DNA from: Axinella damicornis
Lineage: Eukaryota > Porifera > Demospongiae > Axinellida > Axinellidae
Reading direction: 5' to 3'
DNA length: 64,000 nt
Assembly (NCBI GenBank): GCA_963931865.1
Contig: OZ007509.1
Coordinates: forward strand, 13,274,489-13,338,488
The notes beneath the pieces were generated by a model. That model was not told the DNA's origin and searched no databases. It was given only the letters and a program-made list of their open reading frames with translations. Shown piece after piece: positions 53,911 to 64,000 of this stretch (its first letter is position 1; each line of letters starts with the position of its first letter). Both the position numbers and the translations under genes were made by a program.

Positions 53911-54840
53911 AAATCCATTTTATTTAACAAGTAGCGTAGTTCATTCTTAGAAATGCGGTGACCCTCTTCGTTGGTTTGCTGGCTGTTGAAGCCGCTGCAC
54001 TCAGCACCATTGTCCTAGCCAGCTAGCTCTAGTATCTATGGCTGCACAAAGGCCAATTTGCCTTTCACAACTACTTAGCTCCATTTGACACAAATCCTTA
54101 CAAATTTCATAACTCCAGGGGTGGTCCAAATTTTTTCGGGGGTCCAAATGTTGCAGTGAAATAAGTTCTGGGGGGGGGGGGGGGGGGGGACCAATTTGGG
54201 GGTCCATTTTTACCATGACAGGCAGCCTACGCCTACTTGCATTCTGATGCCACAAGGTGTATGGTGTACAATAGCCTCGTACCCAGGCCCTGCACTTTCC
54301 AATGGTATCTGTACTGCAGCACTAGAGTGTACCTGTGTCTATGCCAAAATACGACGAAATTTCAGTGTCCGATATTAGACACGGAGACCCTGGTCAACAT
54401 TCGGTGATATTCTCTAGCACTCGAATCAGCCACAGTGACAAAAAGTGAGCCTGTGGCAGAGGGATCATGAGGCTTCCCAAAAATGTAAAAATCTCAGAGA
54501 AAGTTCCTTCAGAGAAAAAGCAGGGAGCGTCATCTGATAATACATCAATTTTGCCCGATCATACCGTGTTTCGGATCTAGCTTTGGCTGGCTGTAGTTCC
54601 AGAACCAAGCAACAGAGAACCACCAAACTTTCATGCGATGGGTCTGTAGTACAGTGTCGACTGAAGGGCCCGCCCACTTCCGGTGATATACTCGTCCGAT
54701 AATCAGTTGCTTACTCTATTTCGTGCGAATAGGTTAGTAATCTAAGGGCACTTACGCTCGTCTTTACGCTTCTTACTCGTGGGTGAAGTTACTTTGTCTT
54801 TCCGCTATACGTCTACACTGTACACAAATCAGAAATTGAC
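53911..54840. other. Intergenic, no gene recognised
   Basis: It contains a G run at 54171-54189 and low-similarity unique sequence. I see no supported exon. Confidence 0.5.
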
Positions 54841-56470
54841 AGAATGCGATCTGTGCAGAATGGGAATGGGGCTGGATGTGGAGGCCTGGGAACGAGGCGA
54901 AAGTGTGGTCATGAACATCCTGAAGTACGTGGAGCTGGAGTTGGCGGTTGTACCAGATGTTTTGAAGAGGGCGCGGATTGGCTGTGCCGGTTTACATGAA
55001 GGGGGGTGGGAAAGATCCTCTTTCAGGTCGGGGTGTGACGTAGACTTCTATTGTGGCGAAGGTGTATAGTCTCGCGGGCACGGAGAGACTAGCGAAGGTG
55101 TTGGAGTTTCTCTTCCTTGAGAGGCTTGGGATGGTGTTCTTCGAGGCTGATCTACCCCATGTAAATCAGACTGCTGACAGAAAGTCGGTGTCGTGTGCTG
55201 ACGCTATCTTTGCTACCCACGAGGTGAATAGTAGCCAGGTATTTGAAAGGTGGGAGTAGACTTACATAAGGTAAGGCGGGGCTATTCCGACGGCGGGGTA
55301 ATCCAGATAGTTGGCTGCCTTTGTTACCAGACAAAGTTTGGTAGTTCTTCTGTGGTACTGCAGGGTAGGTTGAGTATCAGCCTACCCTGCGGTACCACAG
55401 AAGAATTACCAAACTGTCTGGTAACAAAGGCAGCCAACTATCGGAATTACCCCGCCGTTGGAATAGCCCCGCCTTACCTTAAAGCTTTCGATTGGTTGAG
55501 TACCCTCTGCTATTAGAGAAACTGTATGAGGTTGGTGGTTAATGGCAAGATGTGGCGACTCCTAAGAAGCTGGTATGAGGGTGGATCTGCATGTGTGAAG
55601 AGCCGGCTGTCAATGAATTATCCAGTCGAGAGGGGTGTGAAGCAAGGGTCGGTTTCGTCACCAGCTCTCTTTCTGCTGGTAATGGATCCTCTTCTGAGGC
55701 AGCTGCAGGCTACTGGACTGGGGCTCTCCGTCCATAGCTTCTATGCTGGAGGCGCTGATGACATCAGGACTCTGGTGACAAGTGTAGAATCCTTGGAGGC
55801 ACAGATGGCTGTGGTAAACTCCATTTCCGGGATGGAAGTCTGGGAGTAAGACTAGTTCAAGTGGGTTTCATACCTTGTTCTGGATATTCACATTGGCACC
55901 TCACTCGATGAGCAGTCTGACGACTTCATAAATTTCCAAGATGCAAGCGACAATGCAGACACACCTTCCTGGAAATGGTAAAATAATGGAGTCTTGCAGT
56001 AATAACATTTGAGCAATTCCATCGGTGGTGACGGACTACAACACTGTAACTCCCACTTAGCTATATATAGCTAAGTGACTTCGGGTTGGAATTGAAGAAC
56101 CCTTCATATGGTCTAGCCAACCGAGAGGCCAAATGAAATATTGCAAGTTATTGACGAGATTGTTCGGAAAGCGAGGCGAGCCTTCTTCCTTTATGGTAGC
56201 ATTGGTGCTTTCCAGGGGGACCTCAGCCCTCTCTCCTCTAGATCAGCCTCAGACTGATGAGTCACCATGGGAGGGGTAACCGACCCTGTCCCTTATGTGA
56301 TCATGCCCCCCTGGACGTATCAGTGATGGAGCATGTTCTAGCTGAACACTGGATGGAACTTAGGCTGGAGCCAGAAGCTGACAACGAGAGTGGTTGCTCA
56401 ACCGTTTTGTGGACATGAATGTTGCAAAGCTTAGATATTTGTACAGTTTTGTCCCCTGACTCATAGTGAC
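54840..56470 (+). pseudogene. LINE (non-LTR) reverse transcriptase relic
   Basis: Plus-strand pieces of a LINE RT in order: Leu-Lys-Tyr-Val-Glu-Leu-Glu-Leu-Ala (54920); Lys-Val-Leu-Glu-Phe-Leu...Asn-Gln-Thr...Ser-Cys-Ala-Asp-Ala-Ile-Phe-Ala-Thr (55095-55220); Lys-Ala-Phe-Asp after a MITE (55482); Gly-Val-Lys-Gln-Gly-Ser-Val-Ser-Ser-Pro-Ala-Leu-Phe and Ala-Asp-Asp-Ile-Arg-Thr-Leu (55630-55780, the catalytic Asp pair); then Lys-Ala-Arg-Arg-Ala-Phe-Phe (56170) and a Cys/His-containing C-terminal piece. Frameshifts, stops and deletions make it inactive. Confidence 0.85.
55268..55480. mobile_element. TA-flanked palindromic MITE inside the LINE
   Basis: Arms of about 100 bp starting AGGTAAGGCGGGGCTATTCC fold back almost perfectly. 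TA lies on both sides. Removing it with one TA rejoins the LINE frame at the Asp-Leu-x-Lys-Ala-Phe-Asp motif. Confidence 0.9.
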
Positions 56471-57443
56471 TGTCTTGTTTTGCACATGTATGTATGCCTT
56501 GGTGCTCATATCAACCTTTGAACCTTTTTAACCTAAGTCGGACACGCTTACGGAGGTACGCAAAACTCTGTATCGCATTGAGTTTCAAGAGATCGTGAAG
56601 GGAGTATATAATGGCTACCCACGTGGAAACCATGAAAGATCACCTTCAAGTGTTCGTCTGTTGTCTCGTAAATTCGCTGTCCGCTGGAGGTATAGCCACA
56701 GTTCAAAGATGCCTTCAAAAAAATCTACCTATAGAAGCTGGGAGATAGTGGAGTCGATTTCGGTTTCGATTTGAACAGCATCAGTTCACCGGGTAGAGTA
56801 GGTATCAAGCGCCCACCCCTCTTCACGTGAAAGTTACTGCACAGGGTTTAAAGCATGCAGTGTAGTAAGCTTAAGGGTCTGCAGGGAGTTCATACCCATG
56901 CATATAACCACGTAGCCACTAGCTACCAGATGTCACCATAATATTGTTTGTAATTAAGCTCTATGATTTGTGTTGTGGTGCCAGATGCTCTGGCATTATG
57001 GTGGGACTCATATGGGCAAACTCATCTTGACGTCTTCAGGAAAACACAACCTGCATGCATGATCATGATGCCACACACATAGCTACAGTCATGCAAAAGA
57101 CCCTGGAGATTAGTGCATGCAGGGTGTGGACGCTAAAGAATTTAAAGAACAACATGAATTTCAATTTGAGGTCACACGGTGATACACTATGGCACAGGCC
57201 AATGGCTTAATGACAGAGTTAGTTGCGTACGTAAAGGAAATGATTGCATGTGGCCATGGTATTGCTACTACAGGAACATAATATTTTTATGCAGAATGGT
57301 TCTGAGGAATGACTCTCTAAGAAGTAAACTATTAAGATGTCACAAGTAAAAATTTCATGATTTTGCTTAAAAATTTGTCATAACAATGTAGGTTCCTTGC
57401 TATCCATGTATTGAGACTTGAGCCACGGCTTTCATCTATTGTG
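56471..57443. other. Unique sequence, no gene recognised
   Basis: About 1 kb between the LINE relic and the coiled-coil exon. No exon or repeat with support was found. Confidence 0.5.
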
Positions 57444-57555
57444 GAGTGGGGGTAACGAGAGGTCCCACCTGGTCATTGAGAACCTGAAAACGGTTTTCCA
57501 GTGCAATCCTGGTGCTAATCTCCTGTCGTAAGCATTCCTTTAACCGTTCAATTTC
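57444..57555 (-). CDS. Terminal exon of an unidentified gene, coiled coil
   Basis: After the acceptor TATTATGTAG the minus strand encodes Glu-Ile-Glu-Arg-Leu-Lys-Glu-Cys-Leu-Arg-Gln-Glu-Ile...Leu-Glu-Asn-Arg-Phe-Gln-Val-Leu, a heptad-like helix, then Pro-Thr-Pro-Gln and TAG. This looks like a genuine C-terminus. I cannot name the family. Confidence 0.6.
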
Positions 57556-57769
57556 CTACATAATAGAAACAACACCTATATAACATCAGTAATGTGGTTT
57601 GCTGTGCTACATGGGATATGAGTTATATAATCATACAATGTCATGGTAACGTAGATAGAAAGACGCATGAGGTGAAGCTGATTGAAATCGCATGGCCAAC
57701 CAACAAACTATTGGGCCTATTTATTGTACGGAAACATTAGTGACCCCCCCCCCCCTTAGTTTGTATGTC

Positions 57770-58445
57770 ACTCGCTGCATAATGCCACCACTGGCGATAT
57801 CCTTGATGGGACTCGGCTTCATGACACCCCACTGGCCGGCGATTTCCTTGATGAGACTCAGCTTCATGACGCCCCACTGGTGATGTCATTGATGGGACTC
57901 AGCTTCATGACACCCCACTGGCAATGTTGTTGCTGGGACTCAGTTTCATGACGCCCCACTGGCAATGTCATTGATGGAACTCAGCTTCATGACGCCCCAC
58001 TGGCAATGTCATTGATGCATGGGACTCAGCTTCATGACGCCCCACTGGCAATGTCATTGATGGGACTCAGCTTCATGACGCCCCACTGGCAATGTCATTG
58101 ATGCATGGGACTCAGCTTCATGATGCCCCACTGGCAATGTCATTGATGGGACTCAGCTTCATGACGCCCCACTGGCAATGTCGTTGATGGGACTCAGCTT
58201 CATGATGCCCCACTGGCAATGTCATTGATGGGACTCAGCTTCATGACGCCCCACTGGTGATGTCATTGATGGGACTCAGCTTCATGACGCCCCACTGGCA
58301 ATGTCATTGATGGGACTCAGCTTCATGACGCCCCACTGGTGATGTCATTGATGGGACTCAGCTTCATGACGCCCCACTGGCAATGTCATTGATGGGACTC
58401 AGCTTCATGACGCCCCACTGGCAATGTTGTTGATGGGACTCGGCT
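57770..58445. repeat. Minisatellite, ~41-bp unit, about 16 copies
   Basis: GATGGGACTCAGCTTCATGA plus 'cgccccactggcaatgtcatt'. Some copies have an extra GCAT. It lies in the intron of the coiled-coil gene. Confidence 0.96.
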
Positions 58446-58936
58446 TTCAAAATGTACATGCAGCTAACCGTCAAACTAACCTTTGACCCTAGGTGGTTCT
58501 TGAATACGAAATTTTTCATTGTTGGTTTCTTCTTGGTGGTAGACTAGTTAAACCACGAATAGGGAGGTCCACTGCTTGGATGTGCCACGTAGTGCTTCAG
58601 TTCTTACATCTTGTGAGTCACAAGATCACTGACTCTGTGCGTGCATGCACAGTAATGGCACATTGGCAAGTTTCGATGAATGGAGGATGTTTGCATGATG
58701 CAGTCAGGATATGAGAAACTAACTTTCACCAGTGGAGCGTCATGAAGCCGCGTGGGTCCTGGCCATCAGTGATGCTAATAGGTGTCATTGGTTATTGGTA
58801 TCATTGCTTAACCTTTCCTCAAGCTGTTCAGAGATATAGCCAATAATGCCTTAATTCAATCAAGCCCATTATACTGGTTAATTCCAGGTTAGCTACGCAG
58901 TGTTGGTGTTAATCAAATGGTTGATTGAGCTTACCA

Positions 58937-58993
58937 CTGTCATCACTTGCACTCGGTCCTCCACTCTCATCGCAGACTTTGGATCCCTATAGC
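58937..58993 (-). CDS. Possible internal exon of the coiled-coil gene
   Basis: Minus strand, acceptor CCCTATAG region to a GTAAGC donor: Asp-Pro-Lys-Ser-Ala-Met-Arg-Val-Glu-Asp-Arg-Val-Gln-Val-Met, continuing the helical pattern and ending in phase 0 as needed for the 57555 exon. Short, so uncertain. Confidence 0.4.
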
Positions 58994-59339
58994 GTGCAGA
59001 ATGGAATGGAATGACACATTTATGGCCCTGGAACTGGGTAAGAATTCTTTTCTTATCATAAGCAAAGAGTTAAGTATCCACTGTGTTGATATGAACCTTT
59101 ACATAGGCAGAGGAACAGGACCCCCCCCCTTTGACTTCCAAGTATTGCCGAGGAACTACTACAAGATAGTTTTGTATACACAAAAAGGGATAAGGCAATC
59201 TCAGCATTCAATTTTGCTAGGAATATACTTACTAGGTGCAAATTGCTTTCAGATTAAGAGGTACAGCCTTCTTTTGAAAGAAGATTAGCTAAAACAGATT
59301 CATGGGTAGGGAGGGGGCCATCAAAATGTATTTCAACAG

Positions 59340-59550
<211 letters not shown>

Positions 59551-59620
59551 TGTGGCTGTAGGACGGTGTGCTACTGCCACAACCTATTGGCATTATACAA
59601 CTTTGGACTGAAACTTACTG

Positions 59621-59648
59621 TGATGCATCAGCTCCAATAGCAGCAACT
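59621..59648 (-). CDS. Possible 28-nt microexon of the coiled-coil gene
   Basis: Between TACTGCAG and a GTAAGT donor on the minus strand. In one phase it encodes Ala-Ala-Ile-Gly-Ala-Asp-Ala-Ser and joins the 58993 exon as Ser-Gln-Asp-Pro. Supported only by splice signals and phase. Confidence 0.3.
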
Positions 59649-59736
59649 GCAGTAGCAAACAAGAAATGTGTATAAGGTACAAAGAACAGTATTGCCGTAG
59701 GAGTTGACTTCGATCAAATTATTCTACCGTCTTTAT

Positions 59737-59774
59737 AGCCTTGTTCCCAGGCAAGCGCCTGGGAATGAGGCTAC
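59737..59774. repeat. Very short hairpin of the TAGCCTCGTTCCCAGGC family
   Basis: TAGCCTTGTTCCCAGGC faces GCCTGGGAATGAGGCTA with almost no loop. Confidence 0.7.
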
Positions 59775-59861
59775 TCTCTCCACTAACTGGTAGGCCTGTG
59801 CCAAATGTGGGAAGCATGCGCATGCTACGTTCTCGGTGGTCTAAATTATGATGGCTGTGGC

Positions 59862-60672
59862 AGCTACACCTTCCGCACTGGACACTCCAGCTACACCTCC
59901 CGTACTGGACGCTCCAGCTACACCTTCCGCACTGGACACTCCAGCTACACCTCCCGTACTGGACGCTCCAGCTACACCTCCCGTACTGGACACTCCAGCT
60001 ACACCTCCCGTATTGGACGTTCCAGCTACACCTCCCGCACTGGACACTCCAGCTACACCTCCCGTACTGGACGCTCCAGCTACACCTCCCGTACTGGACA
60101 CTCCAGCTACACTTCCCGTACTGGACGCTCCAGCTACACCTCCCGTACTGGACGCTCCAGCTACACCTCCCGTACTGGACACTCCAGCTACACCTCCCGT
60201 ACTGGACGCTCCAGCTGCACCTCCCGTATTGGACGCTCCAGCTACACCTCCCGTACTGGACGCTCCAGCTACACCTCCCGTACTGGACGCTCCAGCTACA
60301 CCTCCCGTACTGGACGCTCCAGCTACACCTCCCGTACTGGACGCTCCAGCTACACCTCCCGTACTGGACACTCCAGCTACACCTCCCGTACTGGACACTC
60401 CAGCTACACCTCCCGTACTGGACACTCCAGCTACACCTCCCGTATTGGACGCTCCAGCTACACCTCCCGTACTGGACGCTCCAGCTACACCTCCCGTACT
60501 GGACGCTCCAGCTACACCTCCCGTACTGGACGCTCCAGCTACACCTCCCGCTCCAGCTACACCTCCCGTACTGGACACTCCAGCTACACCTCCCGTACTG
60601 GACACTCCAGCTACACCTCCCGTACTGGACGCTCCAGCTACACCTCCCGTACTGGACACTCCAGCTACATCT
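59862..60672. repeat. Minisatellite, 27-bp unit, about 30 copies
   Basis: The unit TCCAGCTACACCTCCCGTAC plus 'tggacgc' is highly homogeneous, with a few variants (GGACAC, TATTGG, one 15-bp deletion at about 60548). The length is a multiple of three and free of stops in several frames on both strands (for example Ser-Tyr-Thr-Ser-Arg-Thr-Gly-Arg-Ser). Confidence 0.97.
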
Positions 60673-61160
60673 GGAGTTATAAGTGTGGGATAGAATATTG
60701 AATAAGTCTCGTTCCCAGAATAATCGCCTCAGCCTGTTATATTTGAAACACGAAGGGATAAACAATTTGCATGGATGTCAACTAGCATTTTAGAGAACAT
60801 GTCTACCAGGTTATATTATATATAGGAAGCACTTTTCAAATTTGGGGTATCTTGTGGCAGTATTCCTGGTTTTTAGCCAAAATGCTATTGCAATCCCCGC
60901 TGACCCTTTCATAACAATCGAAACTCTTCAAGTGCTAATTTAACAAACATGACATCAATGTTGTAGATTAGGAAATGGGGAACTGTAAATTCAACTTTTC
61001 TTCCAGTGCAGTGATTCTTTGAAGGCAGTCATGCAGTCAAGGCAGTGCCGAGAACATTGGAGCGGCACACCTCAACTTGACCCATGCACAGCATCGAATC
61101 AAACTGCTAAGAATCCCAGGGAAACAAACCCAAATGCAGCCTTCTGATGCCAAAGGCTAG
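60673..61160. other. Unique sequence between minisatellites
   Basis: No exon or element with support, apart from a remnant GTCTCGTTCCCAGAA near 60705. Confidence 0.45.
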
Positions 61161-61164
61161 CTAT

Positions 61165-61432
61165 GGAGTGCATCACTGCATACTGTACCCTATGGAGTGC
61201 ACCCTGCACTTGCACTCCATCGGGTACAGTATACAGTGGTGCACTCCGTGGAGTACAGTATACAGTGGTGCACTCCGTGGAGTACAGTATGCAGTGGTGC
61301 ACTCCGTGGAGTACAGTATGCAGTGGTGCACTCCGTGGAGTACAGTATACAGTGGTGCACTCCGTGGAGTACAGTATGCAGTGGTGCACTCCATGCATGG
61401 AGTAGTACAGTATGCAGTGGTGCACTTATTAT
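61165..61432. repeat. Minisatellite, ~29-bp unit, about 7 copies
   Basis: GTGGTGCACTCCGTGGAGTA plus 'cagtatgca' with TATACA/TATGCA variants. The first two copies are inverted or degenerate, giving a local inverted repeat. Confidence 0.93.
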
Positions 61433-61904
61433 GGTAGTACTACCTCGAGTGCTCAACTCAGGCTCTGTCCTGTTCAAAACCCCCGAAGGGTGGTCCTGAA
61501 TAAACACTTGCCATTAATTTTATGGTAACTCAAGCACATTCACTATCCCCTGTTGCAGCATGAAACCTCCTGCACTGGAGATGCAGCATTCCTGAGTTAC
61601 CAAACCAAACTGAAGTGTCATTTTCACCTCTTAAGCTCATTGCTACAGTTCACTGTGTCCTCCATACCAAATTTGAATCACAGCAACAACAACTAATACT
61701 TCAGTACAAGTGATACAACAGTACAATAATAGCAATAACACAACAGAGACCAAAGACAGGAGTGAATAGTGCCTTTTAGACCACACTGGTCTGATACTAC
61801 TGGGCACAACAGCAGACACGGGCGCTGAACAAACTACAAGCCATACCATACAATACAAGAATAACAGGACTACCGACATCAAATGATTGTATTCTTCACC
61901 CTAA

Positions 61905-62289
61905 TGTAGGAATAGGCATCACTTTCAGATCTCTTTCTGCGAGATTCCATTGGAGAACCTCCTGGTGATTCCAAGGCGAGAAGTATCGGAGAGGAAGGCC
62001 TGTAAGTAGGTGTGTTGTGCACATGAGAGGGAGAAGTTGGTGGGTGCCTATATCTACCCGTGGCAGGGAGGGTAGAGCTCTTGGCAGATCTAGTGTCTGG
62101 CGTCCTCTCTTCAACGATGGATGAAAAGGCGTGAGAACGCCCACTGTGTGAGTACATACTATGACTAGTTCCACCGTAACTCAAATGTGACGAGCGCCCG
62201 CTGTGTGAGTACATACTGTGACTGGTTCCACTGGAGCTCGAATGTGCCCTAGATCGTGGCATCACGCTTGTGATGGGATGATCAAGCTC
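61905..62289 (-). CDS. Ser-rich exon of an unidentified minus-strand gene
   Basis: Open for about 128 codons on the minus strand. It contains a duplicated Gly-Thr-Ser-His-Ser-Met-Tyr-Ser-His-Ser-Gly-Arg-Ser segment, then Pro/Ser-rich sequence and Ser-Pro-Met-Glu-Ser-Arg-Arg-Lys-Arg-Ser-Glu-Ser. An acceptor (TTCCACAG) lies at the upstream border. A donor (AGG|GTGAAG) near 61904 is possible; otherwise the frame ends at a stop at 61879. The dense Arg-x-x-Ser and Ser-Pro sites suggest a phosphorylated disordered region. It may belong with the coiled-coil exons downstream. Confidence 0.5.
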
Positions 62290-64000
62290 TGTGGAATGAA
62301 CAAAATTAAGTCCTGTAAATTTTGTCTCATTTAAAGCTTGCAGCTAAAGGTGCAGTGTTGATAGAATTATACCTACTGTGCTAGTGAGTTCATGCAGTAA
62401 CACACTATGCAATGCACAAACTCGTACCTTGTTAGTTGAAAGTAAAACGTCATGGACAGATAGCATCACGAAACACGAAGGTCACACAAGAGCGTCACAA
62501 TACAGGGAACGAAGGACGGTACTCACGCACGTGGTACGAACACTGCATGCATGTATACAGGAATACACATAAAACATTTGACTGCCGTTTGATTTGTGTA
62601 CCTAACACTGCACCTTTAGTGTGTGCATTCTGAACACATTAATTGTTGCAAATCCCTGTAGTACTGCCACAAGATAACTCCACATGCAAACACGTGTATA
62701 ATATTATGTGACATCACAGACATCTGAGCTGATGACCAGTATTGCACCTTGAAAATACACGTGTCAGGTAAGCTCTAGAGAGGCGTTGGTCATGTAGTCA
62801 TAAAAACTGCAGTTTCCATTGCACCAAGGGTGGTTGGTCACTCCAATGTGCACCATATAGTCACAGCTGTGACCACAATCTTGACCCGTATACTAAGGAA
62901 GGGGTGGAATCGTTACACATCTTCCCGTATGATAGGGCAAACTGTGCATGTAGTTAACGGTCAAAGGCTGATTAATGCTTACAGCTACAGGGATAACTAC
63001 TGAGGTTCTTGTCCAAGATCCATCCTAAACACTGTGACATGCGCATAGGTAAGGTCTATGGAAACGACCTTCTACTAACGTCTGGTGGTTTGAGTCGTCT
63101 GGTGGTTTGAGTTACATTTCTTGTCACAGAGGCGTGTCCAGCGAGGGTGTAATTGAAGCGCTGATTGCGCTAAGAATGCAATCATCAGAGAAATTTGAAG
63201 ATAAACGCTCCTTTCTGTACTATTTGTCATGTAGCCCTACCTAGGACATTTGACCGCTCGACATGTAATTTCGACCTCTGCTTATTAGTGACAGCGCCTG
63301 CAATAGCTAGCATGGTCTACCATCCGCTTCTTACCCCTACATAGGTTTCCTTTGTGACTCAGAACGGTGGCGGTCAGTTCTTTAGCCGTTTCGTCGTGGT
63401 ACAGTCTCGATCGCAGCCTCATGAAGTTACAGTAGTTGTGCGCATGCGCTAACGCACATGGCCCTACAACAATCACCGAGATTGAGAGTGTGCGCGAGAG
63501 CTACATGTAGCTAGCTGCCTTCCACATTAGCTACTTTTGTCGTGCAACCCTACCTTCAAGTAGTCAGCGATGTCCCCTAAACCCCGAAACATCGGCTGCT
63601 ACAATGTAACAGAAGGGCGGTGGACTTCTTCGTTGTTCCGGTATTGCCGTAAACCGTTGTTTTTCAAAGTTGGAGATGGCTGAAAGGTTCTTAGAAGCTA
63701 CGAAGGGGTGTCAACAACCAAAAATGAAGCAAGTCCTCATTACGAGCTGTTTCAACTGAGCTGTTTTTGACTCCTCGATTGATCGGTAACCTAGCCCACA
63801 ATAATTAGTAGTAAATTACGCGCTCGCTCTTCGATTTCATTGGCCATCTCAAATTCCAGATGGGAAAGGTGTTAGTGACAAGAAATCTCACTCAAAACAC
63901 CAGACCTTCTCTGCGGGGCACGAGGCTATGATGCTTGTTCACAGGAAGGACACCTACGCCATGTTAACAGCAAAAGACACACATGCACGGCACACTCTCT
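62290..64000. other. Right edge, no supported feature
   Basis: Unique-looking sequence with short open frames only. I saw no conserved exon, transposase or array. Confidence 0.5.

Overview
This window is eukaryotic nuclear DNA from an animal. Short exons with canonical GT-AG borders are separated by long introns packed with transposable elements, minisatellites and homopolymer tracts. The best-recognised gene encodes Mediator subunit 12, closer to the animal proteins I know than to fungal ones. The compact exons, the many small palindromic MITEs and the divergence from vertebrate MED12 suggest an early-branching animal, perhaps a sponge. That placement is inference.

Layout. 1-2029: 5' part of a broken Ty3/gypsy-type LTR retrotransposon on the minus strand. 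2410-3700: a TIR element next to a second gypsy-type reverse transcriptase relic. 4103-39748: MED12 on the plus strand, 26 exons. Its N-terminal exons (about 150-190 residues in relatives) are off the left edge. All exon phases join into one frame of 2,026 codons plus a stop, if the 200-N gap at 26301-26500 is closed on a 13-bp overlap. Intron 1 (8.8 kb) holds a complete two-exon gene on the opposite strand (8810-11551, 705 codons, family not recognised). Other introns hold a hAT deletion derivative (32436-33358), tyrosine-recombinase transposon relics (about 34.8-37.7 kb), a TTAA-bordered element (17653-18636) and many minisatellites.

39749-49474: MITE- and repeat-rich DNA, then exons of an unidentified plus-strand gene (44236-48859) whose Gln/Tyr/Pro-rich exon has been tandemly duplicated. 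49475-53910 (minus): a decayed copy of beta-TrCP (F-box/WD40) with an in-frame stop, frameshifts and most WD repeats missing. 54840-56470: a LINE relic interrupted by a TA-flanked palindromic MITE. 57444-62289 (minus): probable exons of an unidentified gene with a Ser-rich segment and a C-terminal coiled coil, interleaved with three large minisatellites. No supported gene was found from 62.3 kb to the right edge.

The most interesting signals are structural. Several MED12 introns begin with tandem copies of the preceding exon's 3' end and splice donor. Microsatellite or poly-C tracts sit directly at many MED12 splice acceptors. A family of palindromic elements with the terminus TAGCCTCGTTCCCAGGC is flanked by 9-10 bp duplications, as expected for Mutator-like elements. 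A second family of short hairpins shares a GAGCnnATrAG core.
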